From: an uncultured Methanobrevibacter sp.
GTDB lineage: Archaea; Methanobacteriota; Methanobacteria; Methanobacteriales; Methanobacteriaceae
Length of the DNA stretch: 13,178 nucleotides
Direction of reading: 5' to 3'
Assembly: GCA_900317865.1 (NCBI GenBank)
Contig: ONIK01000045.1
Coordinates: 1-13,178 of the forward strand
Positions 1 to 7,853 of this stretch are shown here, piece by piece (position 1 is the first letter of the stretch; every line of letters starts with the position of its first letter). The position numbers were made by a program, and so were the translations under genes. Under the pieces are notes generated by a model that made no database searches, was not told where the DNA came from, and saw only the letters and a list, made by a program, of their open reading frames with translations.

Positions 1-8
1 GTTTAGCA

Positions 9-890
9 TTGAATGATGACATTATTAGATATGACTGTTTAGAGAACAGATCTAAACTCAATGCTGGATATTTTGAAGAAATTAAAGAGTTATTTATCGA
101 AAATGATGAAGAAATTCTAAAAATACTTGTGGAACTGGAAGAAAAACTCCCGTTAAAAGAATATGATTTGGAGGAAGTCATTGGAAGCGATGATGAATTC
201 TCCCCCTATATAGAAACATTAATTGATGACGCTCATGTTACTTATGCTAAAGCACTGCAAATAAAAGAACAGATTAAAGAGGAATACGAAGCAGGTATGA
301 TTTTAAAAGAATCACTATTAATCAGATTAGCATATCTGTTCAACATTCCCGAAGAGCCTAGTCTAGTAACACATGATGAAAAATGCCCTTATTGTGAAAT
401 GCCAATTGACAGGCATGACAAATACTGCCATTACTGCGGAATAAACCTAGCATACAATCCAAATGATGTTGAAAATACATTAATCACATCCATTAGTCAG
501 TTCAATAATGAAATTGATACTGATGAAGATATCAGATACATTGCATACAAGTTTTTAAAAATGATATATGAAAAAATAGACTTCGAATATGCAGTTTTCA
601 TGACTGAAAATAACTTCAACATCAGTTTTAAAGTATTGGAGAAATATTTAAAAGAAAATAATTATATTAAAGATGAAAGCATTACCTTTGAAGGAATAGA
701 TTTCTTAAACAATCATCCTTTACATTACTATGAAAAATATGGTATGGATATACTGGATTATACAAAATTTGAGCAATATTTTTGGCAAAATTCCGATTTG
801 GACGGAAATGAAATCTGTTTAAAGTTCCTGGAAAAATATGATGGCGAAGATATAACAGAAATAAAAGAGAAAATTAAAAGAAATAGTTAA
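9..890 (+). CDS. Zinc-ribbon protein of unknown function, 5' end uncertain
   Basis: Acidic, mostly helical protein of at least 293 residues. A zinc ribbon sits in the middle: C126-P-Y-C129, ten residues, then C140-H-Y-C143-G. The N-terminal ~110 residues are rich in Glu and Lys and look like helices or a coiled coil. The C-terminal half (about 165-293) is also helical and rich in Tyr, Phe and acidic residues; I do not recognise it. The start given is a TTG, and the frame stays open to the left edge of the window, so the true start may lie outside. No signal peptide or membrane segment is seen. It ends tail to tail against the next gene, overlapping by 4 bases. The ribbon suggests metal binding and perhaps contact with protein or nucleic acid, but no function can be assigned. 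Confidence 0.75.
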   Translation: MNDDIIRYDCLENRSKLNAGYFEEIKELFIENDEEILKILVELEEKLPLKEYDLEEVIGSDDEFSPYIETLIDDAHVTYAKALQIKEQIKEEYEAGMILKESLLIRLAYLFNIPEEPSLVTHDEKCPYCEMPIDRHDKYCHYCGINLAYNPNDVENTLITSISQFNNEIDTDEDIRYIAYKFLKMIYEKIDFEYAVFMTENNFNISFKVLEKYLKENNYIKDESITFEGIDFLNNHPLHYYEKYGMDILDYTKFEQYFWQNSDLDGNEICLKFLEKYDGEDITEIKEKIKRNS

Positions 891-1105
891 TACATTTTTC
901 TTTTAGACCATGCCATATAGACAATGAATATTCCAATTAACAATAAGACTATCTGGGGAAATATTGCAAAGAAAATCGTAGGAATTATTTTTAGCTCAGC
1001 CAACATCCATAGAACAGCATAAATAATTAATATAATTCCAAACAACAATGCAATCTTATTTATATAACTGCGTATGGTATATTCATCCAAACCCGGAATA
1101 GGCAT
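887..1105 (-). CDS. Small two-helix membrane protein
   Basis: Hypothetical 72-residue protein with two hydrophobic segments (about 18-37 and 44-66) joined by a short turn with E37, K39 and P42, and a basic tail (SKRKMY). No signal peptide or catalytic motif is visible. The start is taken as the ATG at 1105, because the ribosome binding site AGGGTG (1111-1116) lies 5 bases before it. A TTG at 1108 would leave only 2 bases. That ribosome binding site overlaps the rpiA stop codon, so this is the last gene of the egsA - UPF0179 - rpiA operon and is probably translationally coupled to rpiA. Its stop overlaps the stop of the convergent zinc-ribbon gene. Function unknown. Confidence 0.7.
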   Translation of the reverse strand: MPIPGLDEYTIRSYINKIALLFGIILIIYAVLWMLAELKIIPTIFFAIFPQIVLLLIGIFIVYMAWSKRKMY

Positions 1106-1114
1106 CAAAACACC

Positions 1115-1801
1115 CTATAATTCTTTTGTACCTTCAGAAGTTCCAACGATAACACGGTCAACCATTTGAGAAAATATACCATTTTCAACAACTCCTGGAA
1201 TAGAGTTTAAATCAATTTCCAAATGTTGAGGACTAGCTATTTCATCAAATTTGGCATCAATAACAAAGTTACCGTTGTCTGTTATTACAGGACCATCCTT
1301 TCTTTGAGCCATTCTGATTTCACATTGAGCACCCATATCTTCCAAAGTCTGAATTACAACACGGGATGCATCAGGAATTACTTCAACTGGTACCGGAAAT
1401 GTTCCTAATTCATCAACCACTTTAGATTCATCGACTATGACAATAAATTCTTTGGCTGCATAATCAACTATTTTTTCTTTAGTGTGGGCTGCTCCACCAC
1501 CTTTAATAAGATTAAATTCTCCATCAACTTCATCTGCACCATCTACAGACAAGTCAATATCATTTTCTTCCAAGGTGGTAATTGGAATATTCCATTTTTT
1601 GGCAAGTAATAATGATTGAAATGAAGTTGGGATTCCTTCTACGTTAATTCCTTCTTCAGCCATTCTCATACCAACTTTTTCGATGAAATAATGAGTTGTA
1701 GAACCAGTTCCTAATCCTAAAACCATTCCATCTTCAACATATTCAGCAGCTTTATATCCTGCATTTTTTTTACTAGAATCATTTTTACTAGCGTTTTTCA
1801 T
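1115..1801 (-). CDS. rpiA: Ribose-5-phosphate isomerase A
   Basis: Cytosolic enzyme interconverting ribose 5-phosphate and ribulose 5-phosphate, which supplies ribose for nucleotides. The 228-residue length is normal for RpiA. Family motifs are clear: the phosphate loop GLGTGST (29-35), DGADE (87-91) and KGGGAAHTKEK (100-110), where E109 matches the catalytic glutamate of the family and K100 the conserved lysine. The reading frame is open a further 40 codons upstream, but that stretch lies across the UPF0179 gene. The ATG at 1801 is chosen because GGTG at 1808-1811 stands 6 bases before it and the protein then begins as RpiA proteins do. Third gene of the egsA operon, 16 bases after UPF0179. 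Confidence 0.95.
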   Translation of the reverse strand: MKNASKNDSSKKNAGYKAAEYVEDGMVLGLGTGSTTHYFIEKVGMRMAEEGINVEGIPTSFQSLLLAKKWNIPITTLEENDIDLSVDGADEVDGEFNLIKGGGAAHTKEKIVDYAAKEFIVIVDESKVVDELGTFPVPVEVIPDASRVVIQTLEDMGAQCEIRMAQRKDGPVITDNGNFVIDAKFDEIASPQHLEIDLNSIPGVVENGIFSQMVDRVIVGTSEGTKEL

Positions 1802-1817
1802 AATTAACACCAAAAAA

Positions 1818-2255
1818 TTAAATAACAAAACCCAATGTAAGCTTATTAAGTATAAATCCTTTTTTACAACCTTCTTTATGTTTACCATGATTTTTAAGGA
1901 CAATACATTTATCTTTATCAATTAATCCATCAGGGAAACATAAATCATGGAATTCACAATTTTCATCACATTCAGGAGCATCATATGTAAAAGTTGAACC
2001 TTCAAAAATATTTTTGGATGTTGTTAAAACATCAATTTCAGCCCTTTCAACTTCAACCGGAATTACAAGATTTTGAGAATGAATCTGACATTTTTGTTCA
2101 TTATCTTTAACATCAGTAATCACATATTTTCGATTTAATTCTAAATTACCAATACAAGAAGCTTTAAATCTGCAATCTTCACATTCCGGAGCAGAACCTA
2201 AAAAAACAAATTCGACACCCTTTTGAGCTAAATCTTTACCAATCAATGTAATCAT
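1818..2255 (-). CDS. UPF0179 family cysteine-rich protein
   Basis: 145-residue archaeal protein of family UPF0179, function unknown. It holds nine cysteines in two groups: C25, C28, C34, C56 and C96, C100, C106, C117, C130. Both groups open with the same words: APEC-ED-C-RF-x3-C (23-34) and APEC-DEN-C-EF-x3-C (94-106). This points to an internal duplication with two metal or Fe-S sites. There is no membrane segment. Its ATG overlaps the egsA stop (TAATG), and a strong AGGTGAT ribosome binding site (2260-2266) lies inside the end of egsA, so translation is probably coupled. The place between egsA and rpiA says little about its role. The family call rests on recall of the conserved sequence and of its position in methanogen genomes. 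Confidence 0.85.
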   Translation of the reverse strand: MITLIGKDLAQKGVEFVFLGSAPECEDCRFKASCIGNLELNRKYVITDVKDNEQKCQIHSQNLVIPVEVERAEIDVLTTSKNIFEGSTFTYDAPECDENCEFHDLCFPDGLIDKDKCIVLKNHGKHKEGCKKGFILNKLTLGFVI

Positions 2256-3298
2256 TAAATCACCTCGGTATTTTGTGCTAATTCATAAGCTGCTTCTTTT
2301 GAAAATCCATTATCTCCTAAAATTGTGTATCTTTCAGGCCTTATTTTATGAGCCATCAGTAATGCTTCAATTACATCATCCTCATTGATTCCTAACTCCC
2401 CAGCATTGATTGGTGCTTCAACAGCCTTAAGGCAATCCCTTATGAATTCCCAATCGTCACCATATAATGCCATCATCAATATAGATCCAACACCACACTG
2501 CTGACCGTGTAATTTTGGTTTATCAAGTATTTTATCAAGGGCATGTGAAAACATGTGTTCAGAACCGCTGGCAGGCCTGCTTGAACCTGCAATACTGATT
2601 GCAGTCCCGCTACTGAATAATGATTTCATAACAATCCTTGCACTTTCCTCAAGGCCAGGTTTAATGTTTTGAATATTATTGGTGATTAATTTTGCAGACA
2701 TTATTGAAAGTGATGCTGCTGATTCACTATATTCAACATGCTTTAATCTATGGGCCAATTCCCAGTCCTTAACTGCAGTAAAGTTTGATATTAAATCAGC
2801 ACATCCTGCAGACAATAATTTAAATGGAGATTTGGCAATAATGTTACTATCTCCAATAAGAGCTATTGGCGCATTGGCCTGAACGGATGTAGATCTGTTA
2901 GGATTTTTGATTGAAGCCAAAGGAGATACAATACCGTCATGTGAAGCTGTAGTTGGCATAGAAACAAAATAAACATCCTTATTAAATGAAGCATATTTTG
3001 CAACATCGATTACTTTTCCTCCACCAACACCTACAACAAGAGTATCAGAGTCAATATGTTCTTCTACTTCCTCAACACTATCAAATGAAGCATCATCAAC
3101 AATTTTAACATCAACTTCATAATCATTTTCTTCAAGGTTGTCAATTACATATTTGGCCCCTGCACTATAAGTGTGGTGTCCTGTGATAATTAGGGTCTTT
3201 TTTGACAAGTGCAAGCTTTCAAAAATCTCTGCAGTTTCATAAATAACATCAGGACCTATGTAAACTTCACGAGGCATTTGTATTTTCCTATGATTCAT
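2255..3298 (-). CDS. egsA: sn-glycerol-1-phosphate dehydrogenase
   Basis: Reduces dihydroxyacetone phosphate to sn-glycerol 1-phosphate with NAD(P)H, the step that sets the stereochemistry of archaeal membrane lipids. At 347 residues it has the usual length. It belongs to the iron-containing alcohol dehydrogenase / dehydroquinate synthase fold: nucleotide-binding GVGGGKVIDVAK (90-101), TTASHDGIVSP (116-126), and metal ligands expected at D168 (in AGCADLISN), H248 (GSEHMFSHALD) and H264 (KLHGQQCGVG). The ATG at 3298 has an AGGAG ribosome binding site about 6 bases upstream. It is the first gene of a four-gene minus-strand operon. The divergent proS shares the 126-bp upstream region. No key residue appears to be missing. 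Confidence 0.95.
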   Translation of the reverse strand: MNHRKIQMPREVYIGPDVIYETAEIFESLHLSKKTLIITGHHTYSAGAKYVIDNLEENDYEVDVKIVDDASFDSVEEVEEHIDSDTLVVGVGGGKVIDVAKYASFNKDVYFVSMPTTASHDGIVSPLASIKNPNRSTSVQANAPIALIGDSNIIAKSPFKLLSAGCADLISNFTAVKDWELAHRLKHVEYSESAASLSIMSAKLITNNIQNIKPGLEESARIVMKSLFSSGTAISIAGSSRPASGSEHMFSHALDKILDKPKLHGQQCGVGSILMMALYGDDWEFIRDCLKAVEAPINAGELGINEDDVIEALLMAHKIRPERYTILGDNGFSKEAAYELAQNTEVI

Positions 3299-3424
3299 AA
3301 ATATCTCCTAAAAAAATAACTATACAATTTTTATATATGATTTCATTATATTAAATAACTTTTCATTTTAATTTTAAATAATATTAAAAACATATATTAG
3401 AATACTATAAAAAAATTAGGTGAT
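3299..3424. promoter_or_regulatory. Divergent promoter region egsA / proS
   Basis: AT-only-looking 126-bp gap between divergent operons. A TATA-like element lies at 3330-3338 (TTTATATAT on plus, ATATATAA on minus). For egsA it would place the transcription start near 3310, just before the AGGAG site. For proS, either the same element (leader ~65 nt) or ACATATATTA near 3390 (almost no leader) could serve. There is no clear palindrome. Assignment is from spacing only. Confidence 0.45.
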
Positions 3425-4831
3425 ATGGTGGAAAATTTTAGTGAATGGTTTCATGACATTTTAGAAGAAGCAAATATTACAGATTCAAGATATCCTATTA
3501 AGGGAATGGCAATTTGGATGCCATATGGATTCAAAATAAGAAAATACATGCTCGAAATAATTAAAGAATTGCTCGATAAAGATCATGACGAAGTATTATT
3601 CCCGTTACTTGTTCCGGAAGGAGAACTAGCTAAAGAAGGAGAGCACATTAAAGGATTTGAAGAGGAAGTATACTGGGTTACAAAAGGTGGTGTAAATGAT
3701 TTAAATGAAAAATTGGCCTTAAGACCAACCAGTGAAACTGCAATTTATCCAATGTATTCCTTATGGATTAGATCACACATTGACCTGCCAATCAAATATT
3801 ATCAGGTAGTTAACACATTCAGATACGAAACAAAACATACAAGGCCTTTAATTCGTGTTCGTGAAATAACCACATTTAAAGAGGCGCATACTGCTCATGC
3901 AACAAAAGAAGAGTGTGCACAGCAGATTGAAGACTTTATTGAAATTTATAAAGAGTTTTTAGATAGTTTAGCAATACCTTATTTAATCTCAAAAAGACCT
4001 CCATGGGATACTTTCCCTGGTGCAGACTACACTATGGCTTTTGATATTATAATGCCTGATGGAAAAACCCTGCAAATCGGTACAATCCACAATTTAGGCC
4101 AAAGTTTTGCAAAAACATTTGACATTACCTTTGAAGATAAGGACGGTGAACACAAATATGTCTACCAGACCTGTGCAGGAGTATCAGACCGTATCGTTGC
4201 ATCCATCATTGGAGTTCATGGTGATGAAAAAGGTTTACGTCTTCCACCAAGGGTTTCACCTAACCAGATCACAATAATTCCAATTCTATTCAAAAAAGGA
4301 AAAGAGGAAGTAATGTCCAAATGTATGGAAATCAAAGCTGCACTTGAAGATGCAGGATTGCGAGTTAACATTGATGACAGAGATATCAGGCCGGGTAAAA
4401 AATTCTATGATTGGGAATTAAAAGGAACTCCTTTAAAATTAGAGATTGGACCAAGAGATTTGGAAAACAACATTACAATAGCCATGAGACGTGATGAAGG
4501 AGAAAAAATCGAATTAACATTAGATGATGATTTAGTAGACAATGTCAAAGATTTACTTGACAAATACTACAAAAATCTAAAAGAAACCGCATGGAGCTTC
4601 CAGTCAGAACATGTCAAATTCACCGAAGAAATTAATGAAATTGCCAATATCATTGAAGCAGGAAACATTGCTGCAGTTAATTGGTGCGGTGATGAAGAAT
4701 GCGGAAAACAGATTGAGGAAAAAACTGGCTACGATGTCTTGGGTATTTACAAAGATGCTGAAGAAAATGCCAAATGTATAGTTAGTGGAAACGATGCAAA
4801 ATATGTTGCATTAATAGCTAAAACCTACTAG
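3425..4831 (+). CDS. proS: Prolyl-tRNA synthetase, archaeal/eukaryotic type
   Basis: Class II aminoacyl-tRNA synthetase that charges tRNA-Pro. The 468 residues match the archaeal type, with no bacterial editing insertion. Catalytic core: KGMAIWMPYG (26-35), LRPTSET (99-105), motif 2 FRYETKHTRPLIRVREITTF (132-151), motif 3 GVHGDEKGLRLPP (263-275). An anticodon-binding domain follows (about 280-385), then the C-terminal zinc-like domain with WCGDEECG (C421, C426) and C451-I-V-S454. Archaeal relatives I recall have a fourth cysteine where S454 stands, so one zinc ligand seems lost; the terminal Tyr typical of the family is kept (KTY). The AGGTGAT ribosome binding site touches the ATG directly, so the next codon, GTG at 3428, is a possible alternative start. 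First gene of the proS-cofC-thiD operon. Confidence 0.96.
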   Translation: MVENFSEWFHDILEEANITDSRYPIKGMAIWMPYGFKIRKYMLEIIKELLDKDHDEVLFPLLVPEGELAKEGEHIKGFEEEVYWVTKGGVNDLNEKLALRPTSETAIYPMYSLWIRSHIDLPIKYYQVVNTFRYETKHTRPLIRVREITTFKEAHTAHATKEECAQQIEDFIEIYKEFLDSLAIPYLISKRPPWDTFPGADYTMAFDIIMPDGKTLQIGTIHNLGQSFAKTFDITFEDKDGEHKYVYQTCAGVSDRIVASIIGVHGDEKGLRLPPRVSPNQITIIPILFKKGKEEVMSKCMEIKAALEDAGLRVNIDDRDIRPGKKFYDWELKGTPLKLEIGPRDLENNITIAMRRDEGEKIELTLDDDLVDNVKDLLDKYYKNLKETAWSFQSEHVKFTEEINEIANIIEAGNIAAVNWCGDEECGKQIEEKTGYDVLGIYKDAEENAKCIVSGNDAKYVALIAKTY

Positions 4832-4839
4832 TGATTAAA

Positions 4840-5511
4840 ATGGATAACATTTATGCAATAATACCTGTTAGCAAGTTTAAAAATGCTAAAACCCGCCTTT
4901 CCCCTTTTTTAACTGAAGAAGAAAGGGAAAAATTATTAAAAGCAATGCTACATGATGTTACTGATACGTTGAAGAGATATGTGGATAAAATATTCATCAT
5001 AAGCAGAGATGAAGACGTGCTAAATTATGCTGAAAAGTTAAACCTAGATATTATCTTGGAAGATGAAAATTCCAATTTAAACAAAGCTTTAGTTCAGGCA
5101 ATGAAATATTGTAAAGGAAAAACAAAAAAAATCATTATTGTTCCATCAGATGTTCCTTTAATTGGAAAAACCAATGTTCAAATGCTGATTGATGCATCAA
5201 AAAGTCTTGATTTTATCATAGTTCCATCAAAAGGCGGCGGAACAAACATGATAATTATGAAACCTATGGCAATACATACAAGATTTGAAGGTTTCAGCTA
5301 TAAGGAACATGTGCAGGCTGCCGAGAGAAAAAAACTAAATCCGCAGGTACATGATTCATTTTTTATGGCATTGGACGTTAATACTGCTCAAGATTTGGGA
5401 GAAATAATGATTCATGGTGAAAAAACCCATACTAGAAAATATCTAAAAGAACTGAAAGTTAATGTTGAACCCTTCCGCGGAAATGAACGTTTAAAAGTTA
5501 CAAGAGGCTAA
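4840..5511 (+). CDS. cofC: 2-phospho-L-lactate guanylyltransferase (F420 biosynthesis)
   Basis: Joins 2-phospho-L-lactate to GMP from GTP, giving the activated lactyl group used by CofD to make coenzyme F420, the hydride carrier of methanogenesis. 223 residues, nucleotidyltransferase (Rossmann-like) fold: N-terminal IIPVSKFKNAKTRLSPFL (7-24), metal-binding PSDVPLI (102-108), GGGTN (132-136) and DVNTAQDL (179-186). The frame also offers a GTG at 4831 that overlaps the proS stop. I prefer the ATG at 4840, since the protein then begins just before the IIPVS strand as in relatives and AGTGAT (4830-4835) can act as ribosome binding site. The 8-base gap to proS and 3-base gap to thiD indicate one transcript. 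Confidence 0.92.
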   Translation: MDNIYAIIPVSKFKNAKTRLSPFLTEEEREKLLKAMLHDVTDTLKRYVDKIFIISRDEDVLNYAEKLNLDIILEDENSNLNKALVQAMKYCKGKTKKIIIVPSDVPLIGKTNVQMLIDASKSLDFIIVPSKGGGTNMIIMKPMAIHTRFEGFSYKEHVQAAERKKLNPQVHDSFFMALDVNTAQDLGEIMIHGEKTHTRKYLKELKVNVEPFRGNERLKVTRG

Positions 5512-5514
5512 ACC

Positions 5515-6249
5515 ATGGTTGTAATGTCAATTGCAGGTGTTGACCCGTCAGCAGGTGCAGGAGTTTTTGCTGATTTAAAGACCTTTCAGGCACATGGAGT
5601 TTATGGCTGCGGAGTTGTAACTGCCCTAACAGCACAGAATCCTCATAAAGTATTTTCTCTAAGTCCGGTTGATGGAGATTATATTGCAGAACAGATTGAT
5701 GCAGTCCTAGATGCATACAACATTACATACATTAAAACAGGAATGCTCTACTCACCAGAAATAATTAAATTGGTTTCAAAAAAGATAACAGAATATGATT
5801 TAAAGGCAGTAGTTGATCCAGTAATGGTTGCAACCTCTGGTGGTGATTTAACCAAAAGCGATTTGGCAGATGCATTAAACAAATATCTGCTTCCAAAATC
5901 CATTTTAACCACTCCGAATATTGAAGAAGCGGAAAAATTAACTGATTTAAAAATCAATACCCAAGAAGATGCTATAAAAGCAACAGAAAAAATTCCATGC
6001 AATTCTTTAATAACCGGAGGGCATCTGGATGGCATTAATACAATGAGAATTAATGGTGAAATCACAATTGAAAAGCAGGAATTGATTGAAAGTGATAATC
6101 TCCACGGGACAGGATGTAATTTATCATCAGCAATTGTAGCCAATTTAGAAAATGGAAATGATTTGGTTAATTCATGCTTAAAATCATTTGATTATGTATA
6201 TAAAGCTATTGAAAATGGAAATTACGGAACATTAATAGCTAAACTTTAA
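5515..6249 (+). CDS. thiD: Hydroxymethylpyrimidine / phosphomethylpyrimidine kinase
   Basis: Phosphorylates HMP and HMP-phosphate to HMP diphosphate, the pyrimidine half of thiamine. The 244-residue ribokinase-fold protein carries SIAGVDPSAGAG (5-16), an ALTAQNP segment (37-43), VVDPVMVATSGG (99-110), TTPNIEEAEKL (132-142) and the anion hole/catalytic motif LHGTGC (196-201). Many archaeal ThiD proteins carry a fused C-terminal ThiN domain; this one stops after the kinase. The ATG at 5515 has AGAGG 7 bases upstream; an internal ATG at 5524 would begin right at the SIAG strand and cannot be excluded. Last gene of the proS-cofC operon, 3 bases after cofC. A T-rich terminator is not obvious on this strand. 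Confidence 0.93.
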   Translation: MVVMSIAGVDPSAGAGVFADLKTFQAHGVYGCGVVTALTAQNPHKVFSLSPVDGDYIAEQIDAVLDAYNITYIKTGMLYSPEIIKLVSKKITEYDLKAVVDPVMVATSGGDLTKSDLADALNKYLLPKSILTTPNIEEAEKLTDLKINTQEDAIKATEKIPCNSLITGGHLDGINTMRINGEITIEKQELIESDNLHGTGCNLSSAIVANLENGNDLVNSCLKSFDYVYKAIENGNYGTLIAKL

Positions 6250-6261
6250 TAATATTTATTT

Positions 6262-6295
6262 AAAAAAAAAGTTAAAAAAATAGCTTAAAGCTATT
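6262..6295 (-). terminator. Hairpin plus poly-T terminator of the ABC operon
   Basis: Perfect 8-bp inverted repeat AATAGCTT / AAGCTATT (6279-6295, one-base centre) that contains the stop codon of the ABC ATPase gene. Read on the minus strand it is followed by T7, AAC and T9. It separates the convergent thiD and ABC operons. On the plus strand no T-run follows, so it should act mainly on the minus strand. Confidence 0.65.
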
Positions 6296-7037
6296 CTTCC
6301 ATATCCAGTTTATCAACAATAGATTCCTGAATTTTTAAAAATTCAAGTGAATCTCTTTTTCTTGGCCTTTCCAAATCTACAGAAATAACTTCTGCAATTT
6401 TTCCAGGATTTTTATCAAGAAGCACAATTTTATCTGCAAGATAAACCGCTTCATCAACATCGTGAGTTACAAAAACAATAGTATTTTCAAATCTTTTCCA
6501 AACCCCTATCAGCTGTTCCTGAAGCTTGTGCCTATTTTGCATATCCAATGCAGAAAACGGCTCATCCATAAGCAAGATAGGTGAATGATTAAGCAAGGAT
6601 CTAATAATTGCGACCCTCTGTTTCATACCTCCAGAAAGTTCATGAGGATAGCTATCTTTAAACTCAAGTAAACCAACACTTTTAAGATATCTTTCAGCTG
6701 CCTGAATATTTTCCTCTTTGGAACCTCCGGAAATTTCAAGACCAAAAGTCACATTTTGAAGAACAGTCAACCAAGGGAACAAGGAGTACTGCTGAAAAAT
6801 AACCGCTCTGTCTCCAGAGGGCTTTTCAACGAGTTCACCATTGGCTACAATCTCACCGGAAGTAGGCTGGTCAAGACCTGCAATTAAACGAAGAAGAGTG
6901 GTTTTGCCACAGCCTGATGGCCCAAGTAAACATATCAACTCACCATCATTTATTTCTAGATTGATATTTTCTAAAACAGATAAGTTTTTTCCTCTCCCAT
7001 CAAAGGATTTGTTAATATTTTTAATTTCAATTGACAT
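6291..7037 (-). CDS. ABC transporter ATPase, nitrate/sulfonate/taurine type
   Basis: 248-residue ATP-binding subunit that drives an importer with the adjacent permease. Walker A GPSGCGKTT (39-47), Q-loop FQQ (81-83) followed by YSLFPWLTV, signature LSGGMKQR (134-141), Walker B ILLMDEP (154-160), D-loop SALD, and switch histidine H192 (VTHD). The FPWLTVLQNV segment and overall length place it near SsuB/TauB/NrtD, but the substrate (sulfonate, nitrate, bicarbonate, pyrimidine precursor and others are known for this family) cannot be read from the ATPase. The ATG at 7037 has AGGTG (7044-7048) as ribosome binding site, overlapping the permease stop. Second and last gene of a two-gene unit. Confidence 0.93.
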   Translation of the reverse strand: MSIEIKNINKSFDGRGKNLSVLENINLEINDGELICLLGPSGCGKTTLLRLIAGLDQPTSGEIVANGELVEKPSGDRAVIFQQYSLFPWLTVLQNVTFGLEISGGSKEENIQAAERYLKSVGLLEFKDSYPHELSGGMKQRVAIIRSLLNHSPILLMDEPFSALDMQNRHKLQEQLIGVWKRFENTIVFVTHDVDEAVYLADKIVLLDKNPGKIAEVISVDLERPRKRDSLEFLKIQESIVDKLDMEE

Positions 7038-7046
7038 TCAAAACAC

Positions 7047-7787
7047 CTACCAGAAAATCCTTTTTTGTGCAAGTCCAAATATGTAATCAAGAACCAATCC
7101 TATTAATCCAATAACCAACATACCTACAACAGTAGTACCTGTATCAAAGAGGTTTGTAGCTGTTAAAATCATATATCCCAAACCACTACTTGAACCAATC
7201 ATTTCTGCTGAAATTGTACACATCAATGCAATTCCAACACCTACTTTAAGCCCAGAAACAATATACGGTACAGCAGACGGCAATATTACTCTTTTGAGAA
7301 CATTCCAGTCATTTGCACCCAATGTCTGTGCAGATTCAATCAATACTTTATCAGTTCTTTTTACACCGTCAAGAGTATATACTAAAATCGGAAAGACACA
7401 TCCCATGAAGATAATAAATACTGCAGGAACGGTTCCAATTCCAAACCATAATATTGAAAATGGAATCCATGCTACAGGAGGAATTGGTCTTAAAATACTA
7501 ATAACAAAAGAACATAAATCCTCTAAAGTCTGATACCATCCCATAAGAATTCCCGCTGGTATAGCAACAACGGACGCCAATATCAAACCAGTGAATACTT
7601 TAAATAAAGTGTCAACAGTATTTTGAACTAGTTTTCCAGATTGTAAAATATCAATTGCAGAATATAATACGTCAACAGGACTTGGCAATACATAAGGTTT
7701 TACTAAATGAAGACCTGCTGTTATGACATACCAGAAAATAATAATTGCAACGGGTAAAATAAAGGGTAAAATTTTTCTTTTATTCAT
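7047..7787 (-). CDS. ABC transporter permease, SsuC/TauC type
   Basis: 246-residue integral membrane subunit with about six hydrophobic segments: an N-terminal helix at 6-26, then helices in the regions 62-84, 92-100, 108-140, 182-200 and 219-239. The cytoplasmic coupling loop (EAA motif) is clear at about 151-183, with ESAQTLGAN and LPSAVPYIVSGLKVG. RPIPPVAWIP (100-109) is also typical of the SsuC/TauC/NrtB branch. The start is the ATG at 7787; a GTG directly before it (7790) is possible, and AGTGAT (7791-7796) would serve either. A substrate-binding protein normally precedes this permease, but here the upstream neighbour is a metal ATPase in a separate unit. Substrate unknown. Confidence 0.92.
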   Translation of the reverse strand: MNKRKILPFILPVAIIIFWYVITAGLHLVKPYVLPSPVDVLYSAIDILQSGKLVQNTVDTLFKVFTGLILASVVAIPAGILMGWYQTLEDLCSFVISILRPIPPVAWIPFSILWFGIGTVPAVFIIFMGCVFPILVYTLDGVKRTDKVLIESAQTLGANDWNVLKRVILPSAVPYIVSGLKVGVGIALMCTISAEMIGSSSGLGYMILTATNLFDTGTTVVGMLVIGLIGLVLDYIFGLAQKRIFW

Positions 7788-7807
7788 CACATCACTTATA
7801 TTAAATA

Positions 7808-7853
7808 TTTTATATAATAAGTTAATTTGAATTTTATTATATTAAAACTTTAA
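7808..7853 (-). promoter_or_regulatory. Putative promoter(s) of the ABC operon
   Basis: Minus-strand TATA-like elements TTATTATATAAAATA (about 7807-7821) and TTTAATATAATAA (about 7840-7852). The upstream one gives a leader of about 30 nt, the nearer one almost none. This gap also holds the poly-T terminator of the ATPase gene, which suggests separate transcription of the two transport units. Confidence 0.35.

Noticed and set aside
1802..1921. 40-codon N-terminal extension of rpiA
   Set aside because: It overlaps the UPF0179 coding region, is hydrophobic and unlike RpiA; the ATG at 1801 has its own GGTG ribosome binding site.
5748..6143. Minus-strand 131-codon frame inside thiD
   Set aside because: Shadow of thiD; composition follows the reverse complement of its codons.
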